In this document: piece after piece, positions 11,864 to 23,599 of the stretch
Layout of the letters: every line of letters begins with the position of its first letter
Numbering within the stretch: the stretch's first letter is position 1
Source: Liolophura sinensis
Lineage: Eukaryota; Mollusca; Polyplacophora; Chitonida; Chitonidae
Reading direction: 5' to 3'
Length of the DNA: 64,000 nucleotides
Assembly: GCF_032854445.1 (NCBI RefSeq)
Contig: NC_088302.1
Location: forward strand, 19,215,338-19,279,337
Made by a program: the position numbers and the translations under genes
Notes under the pieces: model-generated
What the model saw: only the letters and a program-made list of their open reading frames with translations
What the model was told of the DNA's origin: nothing
Database searches by the model: none

Positions 11864-14189
11864 TTCAACGACAGAGACCACAACGGGATTCGAACTCGTT
11901 CTAAGCGAAATATTAGGTGGGTAGTTTTACAGTCTTGTCCAGAATGTTCTTATCTATGTCCTTGTATCCCACTTCTTTATCTCAGATTGTTTACGTCTTC
12001 TGTGTATTGCCCTTTACGGGTGGTAAGTCCTATAGGACCATTGGCATACAAGCCTGTCGGCATCGTTAACTATAACTGACTGGAAATTGCATTGGAAATA
12101 CGCTGTAAACAAGAAAGAACGACTGGCTGTCTGTTCTGGAGACGTGTACAATCAATAGCGAGAACAATGGCCACAACGGTCTTTTGCGCAGGGCTATCCT
12201 TGCTCTAAGACTTTGGAAATCAACGTTGTAGCAGGCGATAGGAAACGAAGAATAAAATACGCGCTACTCTGGGATTTTGTCTAAGCCTGGTGTCTTCAAC
12301 CATGTTCGCCTCAAGTGACGTGACAGCCAATTGCCCAGGGCTGGCCTATTGTACCCTAGTTACTCGGATGTGAAAGTCTTCAGAAGTGGGTATCCAGTCG
12401 ACGACGCTTTTTCGAATGTCATCACGCGAAGAGAACGATCGAAAAGGCTCTCCCAGTGCAAGACGGAGAGACTTGGCTAAAGCATTTAAACTCGGACCAC
12501 CTCCTTGTCAGGGGTGCCCGTCAAGTGACAGCTATTAACCAATGAGATCTCGTCGTTTAAACCCTTGGATCCACTTTAGGACGGCTCTTAGAAAATGATT
12601 GTCATGGTGAAAAGTGTTTACATCATTGCAGGAAATGCCATTTGCCAGCTACTCTACGCTAAAATGTGTTTCAGGGTTTTTTCATTTCAACGCTTTTTTG
12701 TGTAATATTTCGATCTGGAAATCTGTGCATGGCCTTGATGAAAGGGTAACACTTCCAAAATAATGTAGAATATTTCAAAGTCTTGCGGTGACGTGTTTCC
12801 GCAGTGTATTGTGATATATTTCATCTGACAGAATAAGAGATTTTAGAAAGTCATACATTTCTCCTATTAATCTGTTATGAAGCTACGTAAATCAAGGCGA
12901 TTTTCCAAGTCAGTATTAGCCACATGCATGCCCACAGCAGGCGTTTAGCCCTGTGACATATTAGACTATAACACACATTTTGTGTAGGCCTACACCATGT
13001 CCAAGTATTAAATATTGAACTATTGGAGGGTGCGACAACAGTTATAAGGCCATATTAGAATTGACAAGTGTGAGTGTGTCTCTCACCCCATCCACACAAC
13101 CCCCGGATCATGCCATCATTAACATCGTTCTGTAATGGCATCAAGGGTTGGACGTAAAACATGGGATAATAACGCCCGCGTGGGAAGCCTCCATAAAGCT
13201 TCCATTACCTTTTATGTGGCTTAATGGGCGTTTGTGGGACCCTAGGTTTCCCTGAACGAAAATTACATTAAGATATCGGCCGAGGAATGAGGCTGCAAAC
13301 TCCACCGGTGCACCATGTGTCAGTTGTATCAGGCTTCTGTAACTAGCTTTATCGTTGTATAAAACATGATTTGCCCGCTTAAATAATACCTCATCCAGGT
13401 GATGTGAGCGTGGATTTGTATTGCCTATGTTTGCAAAATCTGACCATCAGTGTGGCCATGGGTTGCCTGTCTTAGGTTTATATTGCTTGGCTGGTAATGC
13501 TTGGCAACGGCCCTCAATGCAGCGATGAATTTGGTCTTCCGAGTGTGTGTAACATCTTTCTGTTTTCGACGTCTTCAGCATAGTATTCTTGTATAGCGAC
13601 ACTGTAAAAATGTCCACGTTGTGCTCCCTGCTTCCTTAGTATATCCATTTTAACGTTACTTTAGTTAAATCGCTGTACCATCTTCTTGTAACATTTGGCC
13701 TATCCCATTCTGCCGGTTGCCAAGCGAGATAATACCAAAGTCAGTTTTAAGTTCTTGTGTATGACCCTACTCAGTATTGAACCCGAATCTCCGTGGCCTC
13801 TACAATGAGGTTATCGGCATTGAGACTGTCCTGTTACTGTGAGAGATGATGGCTCAACATTACCAGCCTGTACAGCCAGGTCCCAAGCTATATCAGCTGT
13901 GCTTTTACACTGCAATACTTGTGACCTACCTCTGTTTTACTAGCACAACCAAACAGAAACAGTTATGCATAGTACAGGAATTAAGGAACAGAAGAGGTCA
14001 GCGCTGCTACAGATTTATTTCCGGGGTGTACTGTTCTCCATTAAGATTAGATGTGACATAAAACCGAAACATTCGAACCAGGTTATTATCTTCAGATAAT
14101 GGTGCTTAAGTTCACTGAGCATCATTTTGATATCTGCCACTTCATCCACACTGGCAAATTCGACAACATATTATGGCGTATTCCCGACA
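11864..14189. other. Non-coding DNA with enhancer-like stretches
   Basis: No exon was recognised. The segments 12121-12560 and 13020-13280 have balanced base composition and clustered homeodomain/TALE-like motifs. A B-box-like sequence at 11880-11905 (minus strand GAGTTCGAATCCC) has no convincing A box or cloverleaf. Confidence 0.35.
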
Positions 14190-14960
14190 CACACACTTCT
14201 GCATATTTGGTTTATTTTGGTGCAATATATCCAGTCATTTAGATCTGTTGTGTATTTCGTTTAACTCTGACATTCAGAACGATTGTGCATTCGATACAAT
14301 AGTGTTGCTCAAAACTTTGGTGTATTTGTTGTGATCCTCTTATTCAGGTGTTTTTCTAGTCATTCATCCTTGTGATGTATTTGGCGCAATCCTAATACAC
14401 ATAACTGTTGTGCATTTGGGTGTAATCTTTTCACTCAGAACTGTGGTGTATTTGGCACAATCCTCATACACATAACTGTTGCGAATTTGGTGTAATATTG
14501 TCACTCAAAACTGTGGCGTATTTGGTGAAATCTTGTCAATGAGAAATGTTGTGGGTTCGAAGCTATCCTGTCATTCAGAGCTGTGGTGTATTTGGTGTAA
14601 TCTTGTCACTCAAAACTGTGGCGTATTTGGTGAAATCTTGTCAATGAGAAATGTTGTGGGTTCGAAGCTATCATGTCCTTCAGAGCTGTGGTGTATTTGG
14701 TGTAATCCAGCCACTCAGAGCTGTGGTGTATTTGGTGTAATTCTGTCACTCAAAGCTGTGGTGCATTTGGTGTAATCCTGTCACTCAGAACCGTGATGTA
14801 TTTGGTGTTATCGTGTTACATATTTAGTTAATCGCGTCATTCAGTACGGTGGTGTGTTTGATATCCTCTTGTAGCTCAGAGTTACAAGAAAGTGGTATAT
14901 TTAATGTAATCTTGTCACTCAGATCTGTGCTGTATTTCGGGTAATCCTTCTCATCCATGC
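14190..14960. repeat. 35-bp minisatellite with 105-bp higher-order unit
   Basis: The basic unit is about 35 bp (core GTGGTGTATTTGGTGTAAT followed by CTTGTCACTCA-type sequence) and is degenerate at both ends. In the middle, every third unit is nearly identical: the block from about 14511 recurs from about 14616, 105 bp later. Because 105 is divisible by three, a 98-codon frame runs through it as a repeated peptide (NCGVFGEILSMRNVVGSK). That is a by-product of the period and not evidence of a gene. Confidence 0.85.
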
Positions 14961-15400
14961 TTTTCGCCTCACCCATGATGTATAGACAATTCTCGCCATG
15001 TTGAAATGAAAACGAGGCTTGTTGCCTATACTTACAAAATGGCAGTCAGTGGGAAGTGTAAACACTCGCTCAAGGACTAGAAGGACAAATGTGTAACAGC
15101 TACTACATCCTGCACAAAGTCCATGTCATCATGTATCCAAATCTCTTATTTGAGTTAGTAAAGCACACATTGTCCGTACTAAGCTCAGGTTAGAATCTCA
15201 GGTGTTTACACCAGCCGTTATCTACCATTCTGTTAATCTGCACACCTAGCCTCGTGTTCGGTTTAACCGTAAATGAACATCCATTTGGTGTAATCCTATC
15301 ACCAAGGACTGTGGGAACTCTATTTACTTAAATATTTACCAAAGAACAGTAATTCCGACCATCCTAATGACCGAAGTCCAACTTGTGGTTAATCATGGCG

Positions 15401-15408
15401 TCTCTCTC

Positions 15409-15455
<47 letters not shown>

Positions 15456-15578
15456 CTCTCTCTCTCTCTCCTCTCTCTCTCCCTCTCTCTCTCTCTCACT
15501 CCCCTCTCTCTCTCTCTCCCTCCTCTCTCCCTCTCTCCCTCTCTCTCTTCTCTCTCTCTCTCTCTCATCTCTCCCCCC

Positions 15579-15656
<78 letters not shown>

Positions 15657-15677
15657 TCTCTCTTCTCTTTCTCCCCC
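15401..15677. repeat. (CT)n microsatellite
   Basis: About 277 bases of almost pure pyrimidine on the + strand, mostly CT with interruptions of CC, TT and occasional A. It opens long Ser/Leu frames on + and an Arg/Glu frame on the minus strand; none is a gene. Long homopyrimidine tracts like this can form triplex DNA. Confidence 0.97.
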
Positions 15678-18600
15678 AGGACATTACTTGGTTTACCTGC
15701 CTCCCATGGGAAGCGTACATCTGGCCAGTGTTTGTGATCTCCATCCTTGTATTGACAGCGAACTCACCCTCTTAAACCAACAGTCCGCAGGAAAACTTAT
15801 AAAATATTAAAGTCACCTGTCAGACCTTAAAAAACACATGCCATAACTTCATTGTCAACCGCTCCAGAAACTGACGCGTACTTTTCTGCTCCGATCACAG
15901 TTCAACTTTATCTTATGGCTGTCACTTTTCCGGAAAAGGCAAAAAACGCACCGCCTTGAAATGGAGATTGTGAGAATCGTACTTATATGAAGAGGTACAT
16001 AAATGCATACAGAGAATTTAAGACAGCATAGGGGCTCTAATGTGCTACAGCTTAATGTCTTTTGTTCATTATGTATAAACAGCACAGCTGGGCGGCGACC
16101 ACATGTCAACGATGAAATCAATTTACCTTCATTCTAGCTGTTCACGTAAATGCTTAGATAGTAGCAACCTATTTCTTCCCACCACCATGACTGCTCGGTA
16201 TTAGTGAATTATTCTGGAGTTCGGCGTAACACACCATTCAAATAATTATGTACTCAATAGATAAATAAAAATAGAAGCAACTTGTACGCATCCCTAGCAT
16301 CATGGTTTAAAACAAAATGACGTAAAAAATATTCAATGATGTTTATTATTACAATTTATTAAACGTCACTAGTCTGGAATTACTCAAAAAAGCTGTGCTG
16401 TCCATCATTAAAATAATATTCAGCATTTTTTGGTGTTTTGTTCACTTTATTTCTTCTTTTTATTGCCCCTTTAGTGCTTCCTAGAGTGAGGGAATGACAT
16501 GAGAGTTTTCATTTGCATAACCAGTATGTGCGACAAAAAACATTCAGTAATATAAAATCATGCTGTACAAAGTGTTCTTGTCGTATTTCTCTCTAACGTA
16601 ATGAACACTCTACGTACCCGCAGTTACTCGAAGATAACCAGTATACTTTCTCGGAAGAACCAAACAAGACATTCATGGGAAACCGGCCATACTTCCGTTG
16701 TTCTCCCAAAGCCAAGAAAAGAAAAACATCAGTTTTATGCGCTCATCGCCTGAACCAATAACAGCATATCGCGAGATATAATGAGCTAAACCTACCGTCA
16801 TTGACCATCATCCAATTTCCTTCCACCCACCATACTCTTATCTCTGGTTTGTAGTGACGGCATTAAACGAAAATCATCAAAACAGATAAATAAATAAATA
16901 AAAATACTGGCTATAATATTAGAAACATGCATTTCTAATACCGGCAAAGCCTCACCAAGTACATACATGTGGGTGCTGCCTATAGTGTTAATACAGATAG
17001 CCTTGCCCAACGGAGAATGGAAAGCGCAGACCACTGGCTGGTGTACGACGTCGAGTATTATCTCATCAAACCACACTGCTCCAACTCTAGTGACAGCAAA
17101 GTCAGTTAAGTGACAGTTATAGTCCTAATTCCGGCGTTGCAATTAGAGCGGTTGTCCACTCTTGCCTTTAAGTGGCATGAGGCCTGCGTGAGGCTATCTC
17201 GAAGTGCAATTGCCAACGAATAATAGCTATGATGATATCCCATATAACATAAGAAGATAAAGTAAATATGTGAGTTTTGCCGCTGATGCAATTTTTTGAC
17301 CATACGTCATCCTCCATAAAATACACACCTTCCTTGATTCAGATCCAGCTTTATTCCTCTTCACAAGACTATGAGTAACATTAACAAAGATTACGGAACG
17401 TCAACATCATTGACATGTTCAAGTTTCCAACGCTTGCATATTCGGATTCCCAATATACTCCCAGTTCTCTAAGTGGTCACAAGCAGTTCAATAGCAGTAA
17501 TCGGAAGCAAAATCAACAGACTAGGTAAATAGTCACATGACCAGTTCCAGAGAATTCGAGCAGTAAATGATGTAAAAACAAAATGGCGGGCAAAGAGAAG
17601 CAGTGGTGAGTAGGTTTCATGAGCACCATAGCCATTTTCAGTGAGTTAGTCGACATAAGTAACTCATTCTCGCTTCAGTTGAAATCGCCTGTATGCCTTT
17701 CATGGAGATGCCATCCAACGCCTAGTGGTATTACACCACTTAGACACTGGTTGACCATATTCAATGTTTTCGTTGTAGTAACAAGTATGAGTCTATTAAC
17801 TAAGAGTCAGTAGAATTCTACCGAGTTTTTGCAATGACGACACGCCACCAAACCACAGAAAGTGTGATTTCACAGAAGATCCACTGAAACTATAGCTGTC
17901 AACAGCTGTCGAGAAGTGGAGATTTGAAAGATAACCCTCTTGACCACCCCGCCATGACCTTTGCCCCTCCACCTTCGCTTTGGAGTTAGCTGAATGTTTC
18001 AAATGGAGCAAAAATTATCTTGTTGTGTTTACTGAAAAATGATGTAGCCTCTTTTACAAAAATGCTCTGTACATGGACCCTGTGGTTTGAACAACGGTCA
18101 AGTTACTTTTAACACCAGTTTTGAGCAGGTAGATAGAAGTATGCACCTTAGCATGACAACAACTAAGGTTTTATGCATTTCTACACGCAGTTGTCGTGAC
18201 GGTTTGACCTCGCCATGGAAGGATAACTTGAATACCTCAATTTCAATAAAACGTTTTTATAAGAGCCATGAATAACATTCGAATTTTCCTCAATAGCCGT
18301 GGAAATGAAGAGCTGCATACAAAGAAGAGCTTCGAATTAGTTGGTGTCAAACCAGCGTGGATGGTTAACTGTTCGCTGGAAACCTCTGCTCCACGCGATA
18401 GCCAAGTCGAATAGGTTACTCGCCCGTCCCCTGGGACGTCCTCATGTGCCATTCGGCTGCATTATATTTCATGAGTTGTCTGTGCAACCATTGATCTGTC
18501 CATCAAGTCAGGTCTACTGGGATGCTCTTAAAACAACACGTCTCTCCTAGGACAAGCCTCGGTCTAATGCAAAGAGTAGTTATTGAACAAGGCAAATATG

Positions 18601-19412
18601 CAACTGTCTGCTACCATTACAGGCGATACGGCCATTTCATGGCATTTGAGCTGGATTGTCGTAAGTTGACCCGGAACAGTTAACTGTGTATGCCGGAGCT
18701 GGAAGTTCCTTCCTATTGCCGGTTGTGCATTATGTTTAATGCTGGTTTTACAGCCATTCAGCGCCAGCGTATATATGGCAATGACGGCACGCTTTGCAGC
18801 TATGGAGCATTTTTATTACCAACCAGAATTGGCTTGGTCAAAGAGGAATGGTTTTATGGAATGTGGTCTAAGTATTTGAGTTAATCTGGTATAAATTTGG
18901 TTTGTTTTCATTTGTAACAGGGTATTATTGATCAAGTGAATAAACCATTGCATATATTTGTCAGGTAAATTCATGTTCAGCCGTTGATTATGTCAGTGTC
19001 ATCCATGTATGATGCATGCATATCAGTGCACAACTCTTGCTTTGTTCTCTTTGTACACGCATCGTTGCTTTATTAACCAAGGACCCTTTGCGTTGGCGAC
19101 AGGAAACCAGCAAACAACGCATAGAAAGAGAAAAGTATGGGCAATTTGGATCATGACACGTTTTTGTTCTGCTGATTTGACAATTTGACAAGGTTTTAAT
19201 GTCCTGAAGACTAGAATCTTCTGAAAAAAAAACGTTTCGCTTAAGAACTGCTGTTATAACAGTCGGGTTCAACGAAGAACCCTTCTTAGGAAAAGGAAAT
19301 AAGACCAGAACTGTGTAGTCTATTTATTACTACATTTGCGACGACGTTTTTGGGACTAACTGGTTATTAAGCACTTGTTTGTTACAAGAGAACGATGGTC
19401 AATTTTATTTTT
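15678..19412. other. Intergenic DNA
   Basis: No exon was recognised and open frames stay under about 95 codons. Apart from the SINE tail remnant at 16180-16270 I see no repeat. Short CpG-containing patches occur around 17880-18560 without clear promoter structure. Confidence 0.4.
16180..16270 (+). mobile_element. Degenerate SINE 3' tail
   Basis: TTCCCACCACCATGACTGC, ATTATTCTGGAGTTCGGCGT and a late ATAAATAAA follow the order of a family A tail but with many changes. Confidence 0.5.
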
Positions 19413-19560
19413 TGTTTATTTATTTATTCGATTGGAGTTGTACGCCGAACTAAAAAGATTATTTCAGTTATACGACGGCGGCTAACAATATGTGAGAGGA
19501 ATTCGGCAGAAACCTGTGGAAGCCCCATGACCATCCGCAGGTTACTGCAAGACCAACAAT
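19413..19560 (-). mobile_element. SINE family A, diverged and 5'-truncated
   Basis: Antisense copy: TTTATTTATTTATTCGATTG, TACGCCGAACT, TATACGACGGCGGCTAACA and ATGACCATCCGCAGGTTACT. The tRNA-like head is missing and the central domain is eroded. Confidence 0.75.
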
Positions 19561-20647
19561 GATCAATTCAGCTTGATTCTCGTCGCAATTACACGGGTAT
19601 GGGTACCCCATTATGCACGTGCTGAAATATTTCTCCGCATGTCCACAATGTTGATTTCAAAAGCACAACCTAATGTTACAAAGGAAGAACTCTCTGATTC
19701 AGCAACGCTCAAGGCTTTATCACATAATTTTATTGTCACATTCATTTCCGGATGGCAAACCTAGAGTGATTTACGGTTTATGGGGGCAGTTGTGGGCGGA
19801 CAGTGTCTTTCCTGTACTTGCTGCATGGAAAACGGTCAGCGAGGAAGAGACAAAGTCTCCTAACCTCATGGAGGCAGAGCTCACAGTAAATTGCAAGAAG
19901 CGGGCAGTATCTGTGATGGGGCTGATACCAATGAATAGCGGGTCATCAGACTGTCATAATCATGATGACAGCCGAGCCGGCAATATGACAGCTATTTCTC
20001 AAGGAAAACATTCAATTAGATGCCTCAGCCAATTCATTCTCTCAGAGGCAGATGCCCATTTAACAGCAGTAGCCAGCCGGCCTGGGAATTCTCGTTGGTA
20101 CAATAGCGTTGGAGTGAGCAATAAGTGTTCGTGGTTTTGAATAAAAATGTCATATCTGTTACAAACAATTAGACTATCGATCGCTAAGCATTATGAGCTC
20201 GACTCTTGATTCAGTCCTATGTATGGCTACAAGTATTATTGTAACAGATACTACATGTCAAATGGTCAATGACAACTTGCAATTGTACGAGGATTTATCA
20301 ACACAAGATCGCTGGCTGATTCGATTTGTTCGTTGTCCTAAGTAACATAGCCGGCCATAAGAAAAAATATACACAGTACATGTCAGGGTTCACGGACTTA
20401 ATTAGATTCCTGGTAGAGATTATAATATGATTGATAATTTGCCTGGATTTACACAAATAGTTGCATAGGCGACAATACAAAAGAGCAAATCCCTTTTCGG
20501 AATGTCAAGTGTCCCAGAGCTAGCAGAGGGAAAATCCTCCGCTGTATGCATATACCCTGAAAAGGCATGTGCTGAACAATGGTCTATTCAGCTTGGACCG
20601 GGATCCCCCAAAGGCGCGGGCAAAGGGTTTCCCATTCTGTAAGAATA
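19561..20647. other. Non-coding DNA with TALE-type motif cluster
   Basis: A 155-codon frame (19673-20140, +) has no splice support, and a frame of this length is expected by chance in 64 kb. Within 19840-20110 there is a near-palindrome from CTGTCA to TGACAG (19951-19971) and a further TGACAG at 19986-19991, which match Meis/TGIF-type binding sites. Confidence 0.35.
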
Positions 20648-20935
20648 CGAGTGAGTGAATGAGTGGGTGCTTAGGGTTTTAACGTCGTGCTTAGGCAATT
20701 TGTCAGTCATAGAATCCCGTAGATTTCATGTAATGTGCCTCCCTTCTTGCAGGGCAGATTTCCACCGCTCTTTTATCTAGTGCTGCTATTATACTGATAG
20801 CTGTCAACCAGCCCTTAACGCTGAACGCCAAACAAGGAAACTACAACTTTCTCTTTTAAGGACTTATTTGTGACTCGGCCCCCAGGATCGACCCCTGGAT
20901 CAAACACCGCACCAAGTGGACGCTCTAGCAAGAAT
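20648..20935 (-). mobile_element. SINE family B
   Basis: Antisense copy. It begins with AACGTCGTGCTTAGGCAATT, then CCACCGCTCTTTTATCTAGT, AACGCTGAACGCCAA and ACTTTCTCTTTTAAGGACTT, and ends with ACTCGGCCCCCAGGATCGAC. The complement of that last part (GGTCGATCCTGG) is B-box-like, so the head is probably tRNA-derived. The same order of blocks occurs at 38850-39095 and 40045-40349. Confidence 0.75.
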
Positions 20936-21329
20936 ACGATTGAAAGCCCTTTTGCTATCTCTGAGCTGAAAGGTTTCTGTGGATGTCCACAATGTGGATT
21001 TCAAACGTACATACTAAGGTTGCACCTGAAAATTCAGTTTGTATTGAATGTGTTGAAGTAAGTTTGTCGTTGGATTAATAATAATACAGTCCTCTTAAAA
21101 GAAAAGATAACATTAGAAGTCTAACATGGCGTTCACCATTGTTTCGATATTTAGACATAATAGAATGTTATCCACATGATTCTATAACGTTTACTAAGCA
21201 CGTCATAACAAACTGATCTGTTTCCACCCTCCTTCCGAGGTAACTAAGGTTACGTTATTTGTTGTCTTTTCTTGTCCCACTAATTGTCTTATACTTCGAT
21301 GGTATGGAGCGGGCATCAAAATATATCGC

Positions 21330-21462
21330 TAGCATGCAACGGATGGTTGTGGGTTTCAAGCGGGCTCCGTGTACCATCATAGTTTTGGCCACCGTAGCGC
21401 AAATGAAATATTGCTGATTACGGCGTGAAACACCAATCAAACAAATAAATAAAATAAAATCA
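21330..21462 (+). mobile_element. SINE family A, degraded 3' half
   Basis: AGCATGCAACGGATGGTTGT, GGGTTTCAAGCGGGCTCCGT, AATGAAATATTGCTGATTAC and CACCAATCAAACAAATAAAT match family A from the central domain to the tail. The head is not recognisable. Confidence 0.7.
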
Positions 21463-23599
21463 CCATTATTTCCTGAACTGTGGATTATTTAGTATATATG
21501 TATTCATGGCTATGTTATGAACCTTTGGTCTAGTATCTACCTGACGACGGCCTATTCCGTTTTCTATTCTTCCGTTTTCAATATCTTCTAGAATCTATAA
21601 GAAGGTATACAAGGTTTATCAAGTGATACTGATCGTTTTAGAATATGTTACATGGGAATTCGCAGGAAGGTAATTAGGAATCCTGAACAAAGGAATAGTG
21701 ATGTAAGAATTCCAAATGTGAAAACTGGTGCTGATCTGCACACAACGGAGAATGTGGGTGAGCAGCAATAAGATCATAGCAAGAGGCTGATTAGTGTTCT
21801 CTGTCCAAGAGATGGAGCAGGAAACTACTAGGCGGCCAGACTGTAACGTGCAGAGGTAAACCAATGCGACAGTGGTCAGCGATATACCCAGGGAGTGGAT
21901 AGCTAACTATGGTCAGAGAGTGAGGAAGGCAGCACGACTTTACCGGAAAGACAATCAGTCTCTATAAACCACTGGGGAACGGAGGATTTCGTGAAGGTAC
22001 TCGATTAGCCATTCTGGCCACATAAAAATTCAATGACCTTAGCCCAGTCAGCATTGTATAAATTTATGTCTCATGGGAAACTTCTTTTGGTATACTGACA
22101 ATCTTTGTATTTACATCGTCAATACGGAACGTTTAAGTTTGACATGTAGGAGATAAGAACTTAAAAATGTCCCTATCAGACCACTGATACTTTATTGCTC
22201 GGACAGTTTGATGGAAAATTTATGGCCGATTTTTCAAAGTTTTTACTTAAGATGAAGATTTAAAGGTCAATATAACATGTAGTTTATGGCTGGAAAAGAT
22301 GAAATTGGAAGGGCTTCGTCTTAGCGAAACATGTCCCTGACGTGACGAACTCCTAAGGTTCAAAGACTGCGCTTAAATGAGATTTTATATTTTGAATTAA
22401 GTCAAAATGATTTTAGTGGGGTCAGCGTCCTCGTTATTGCGTGATGCAGTGTGCGGAAACAGTTTTCCAGTTAAGATATAATAGAGTCTATGTACCACAA
22501 ATTGATAGATCAGGCTGAGCGTATATGTGACTGCTCTGGCATAACCAGTCCCCAGTGAATGAGTGAGAGCTTTTGTCACATACAAAGATTCAATCTTTCT
22601 TATTTCAAATCAACTAGTAGGTTTGTTCATTAATCAAACTTTCAACAAAGGGGGAGTGGAAAGGCCACGGGGTGCAACGTGTATAGTAAGAGTAATCAGA
22701 TCCAGAGATAAAGTTAACAAAGATTCTATTTTAGTGGGAGAGGGAGTTATTATATGGTGTAACTGACTGGTTATTTAGACAAGACTCACCATTGAATATC
22801 TGTAACTTCTGAAAGGTAACATATCAATCTGATTAAAATTTCATAACGAGATCATTTGTCAGGAAGGTTTGTATTTGCTGAATTAAAATACTATAATGGC
22901 ACGACCATTTATGTCAATCATATGTCACGTCTTCGTTGCGAATAACAGAAAAAATGCTGTTCTTTCCCAAGAAACCTAATTTAATATTCTTTAACCGTGA
23001 TGCGCATGTTCACTTTTCGGCCCACGGTGTATTTTTCTGCCTTTCTGAGTTCATAGCCTCGCTAACGACAGGTTGATTCCCGCTGTCACATCGTGTCTCA
23101 TTACCGTGTCTCCTCATGTACCCCGCAGGCAGCTGGCTTCTGGGGCACAAGTTCCCCGTCCCTCCATTAGCGTCAAATTCTTCTGAGAGTGGGGTAATTT
23201 CTTGTGGCACGACTAGGTTGCCGCCCAGGGCAGAACCCTTGTGACTTCATACTGTTCTTCCCCATTCCCTCGTGCGATGCATGCACTCTCTATTCTTTCC
23301 ATGGACCTGTGGGCTAAAATTGTTAGGGTCCAGTTTGTTCAACTTCAGTTCAGATCACTATTTTCTTGACTGATGAGGTCGCGTGTTCAAACCCAGCAAC
23401 TCAAAACAACGTGCATAGTTAACGGAATTGTAAGATTAATATCATTGAAATCTGCAAACATGCACGCTCTAGATTAATGTACAACAGTGTTACGTCAAAC
23501 TCCACCGACTCCCAGTAACAACATAAAGATAACTTATCCTTAAAGATGGCACCATTTTATGCTCGCGCTGATAATATGTTCTGTGGAACTACATGCATG
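21463..23599. other. Intergenic DNA
   Basis: No exon was recognised. A B-box-like CGTGTTCAAACCCAG near 23380-23400, preceded by CTTGACTGATGAG, weakly resembles SINE family D but is too short to call. Confidence 0.4.

Noticed and set aside
11868-11950. Possible tRNA gene on the minus strand
   Set aside because: GAGTTCGAATCCC is a good B box, but no A box, anticodon stem or acceptor pairing could be assembled.
15367-15810. 147-codon Ser/Leu frame and Arg/Glu frame on the opposite strand
   Set aside because: Produced by the CT tract.
19673-20140. 155-codon + strand frame
   Set aside because: With 3 of 64 codons being stops, several frames of about 150 codons are expected in six frames of 64 kb; there is no start context, splice site or family signal.
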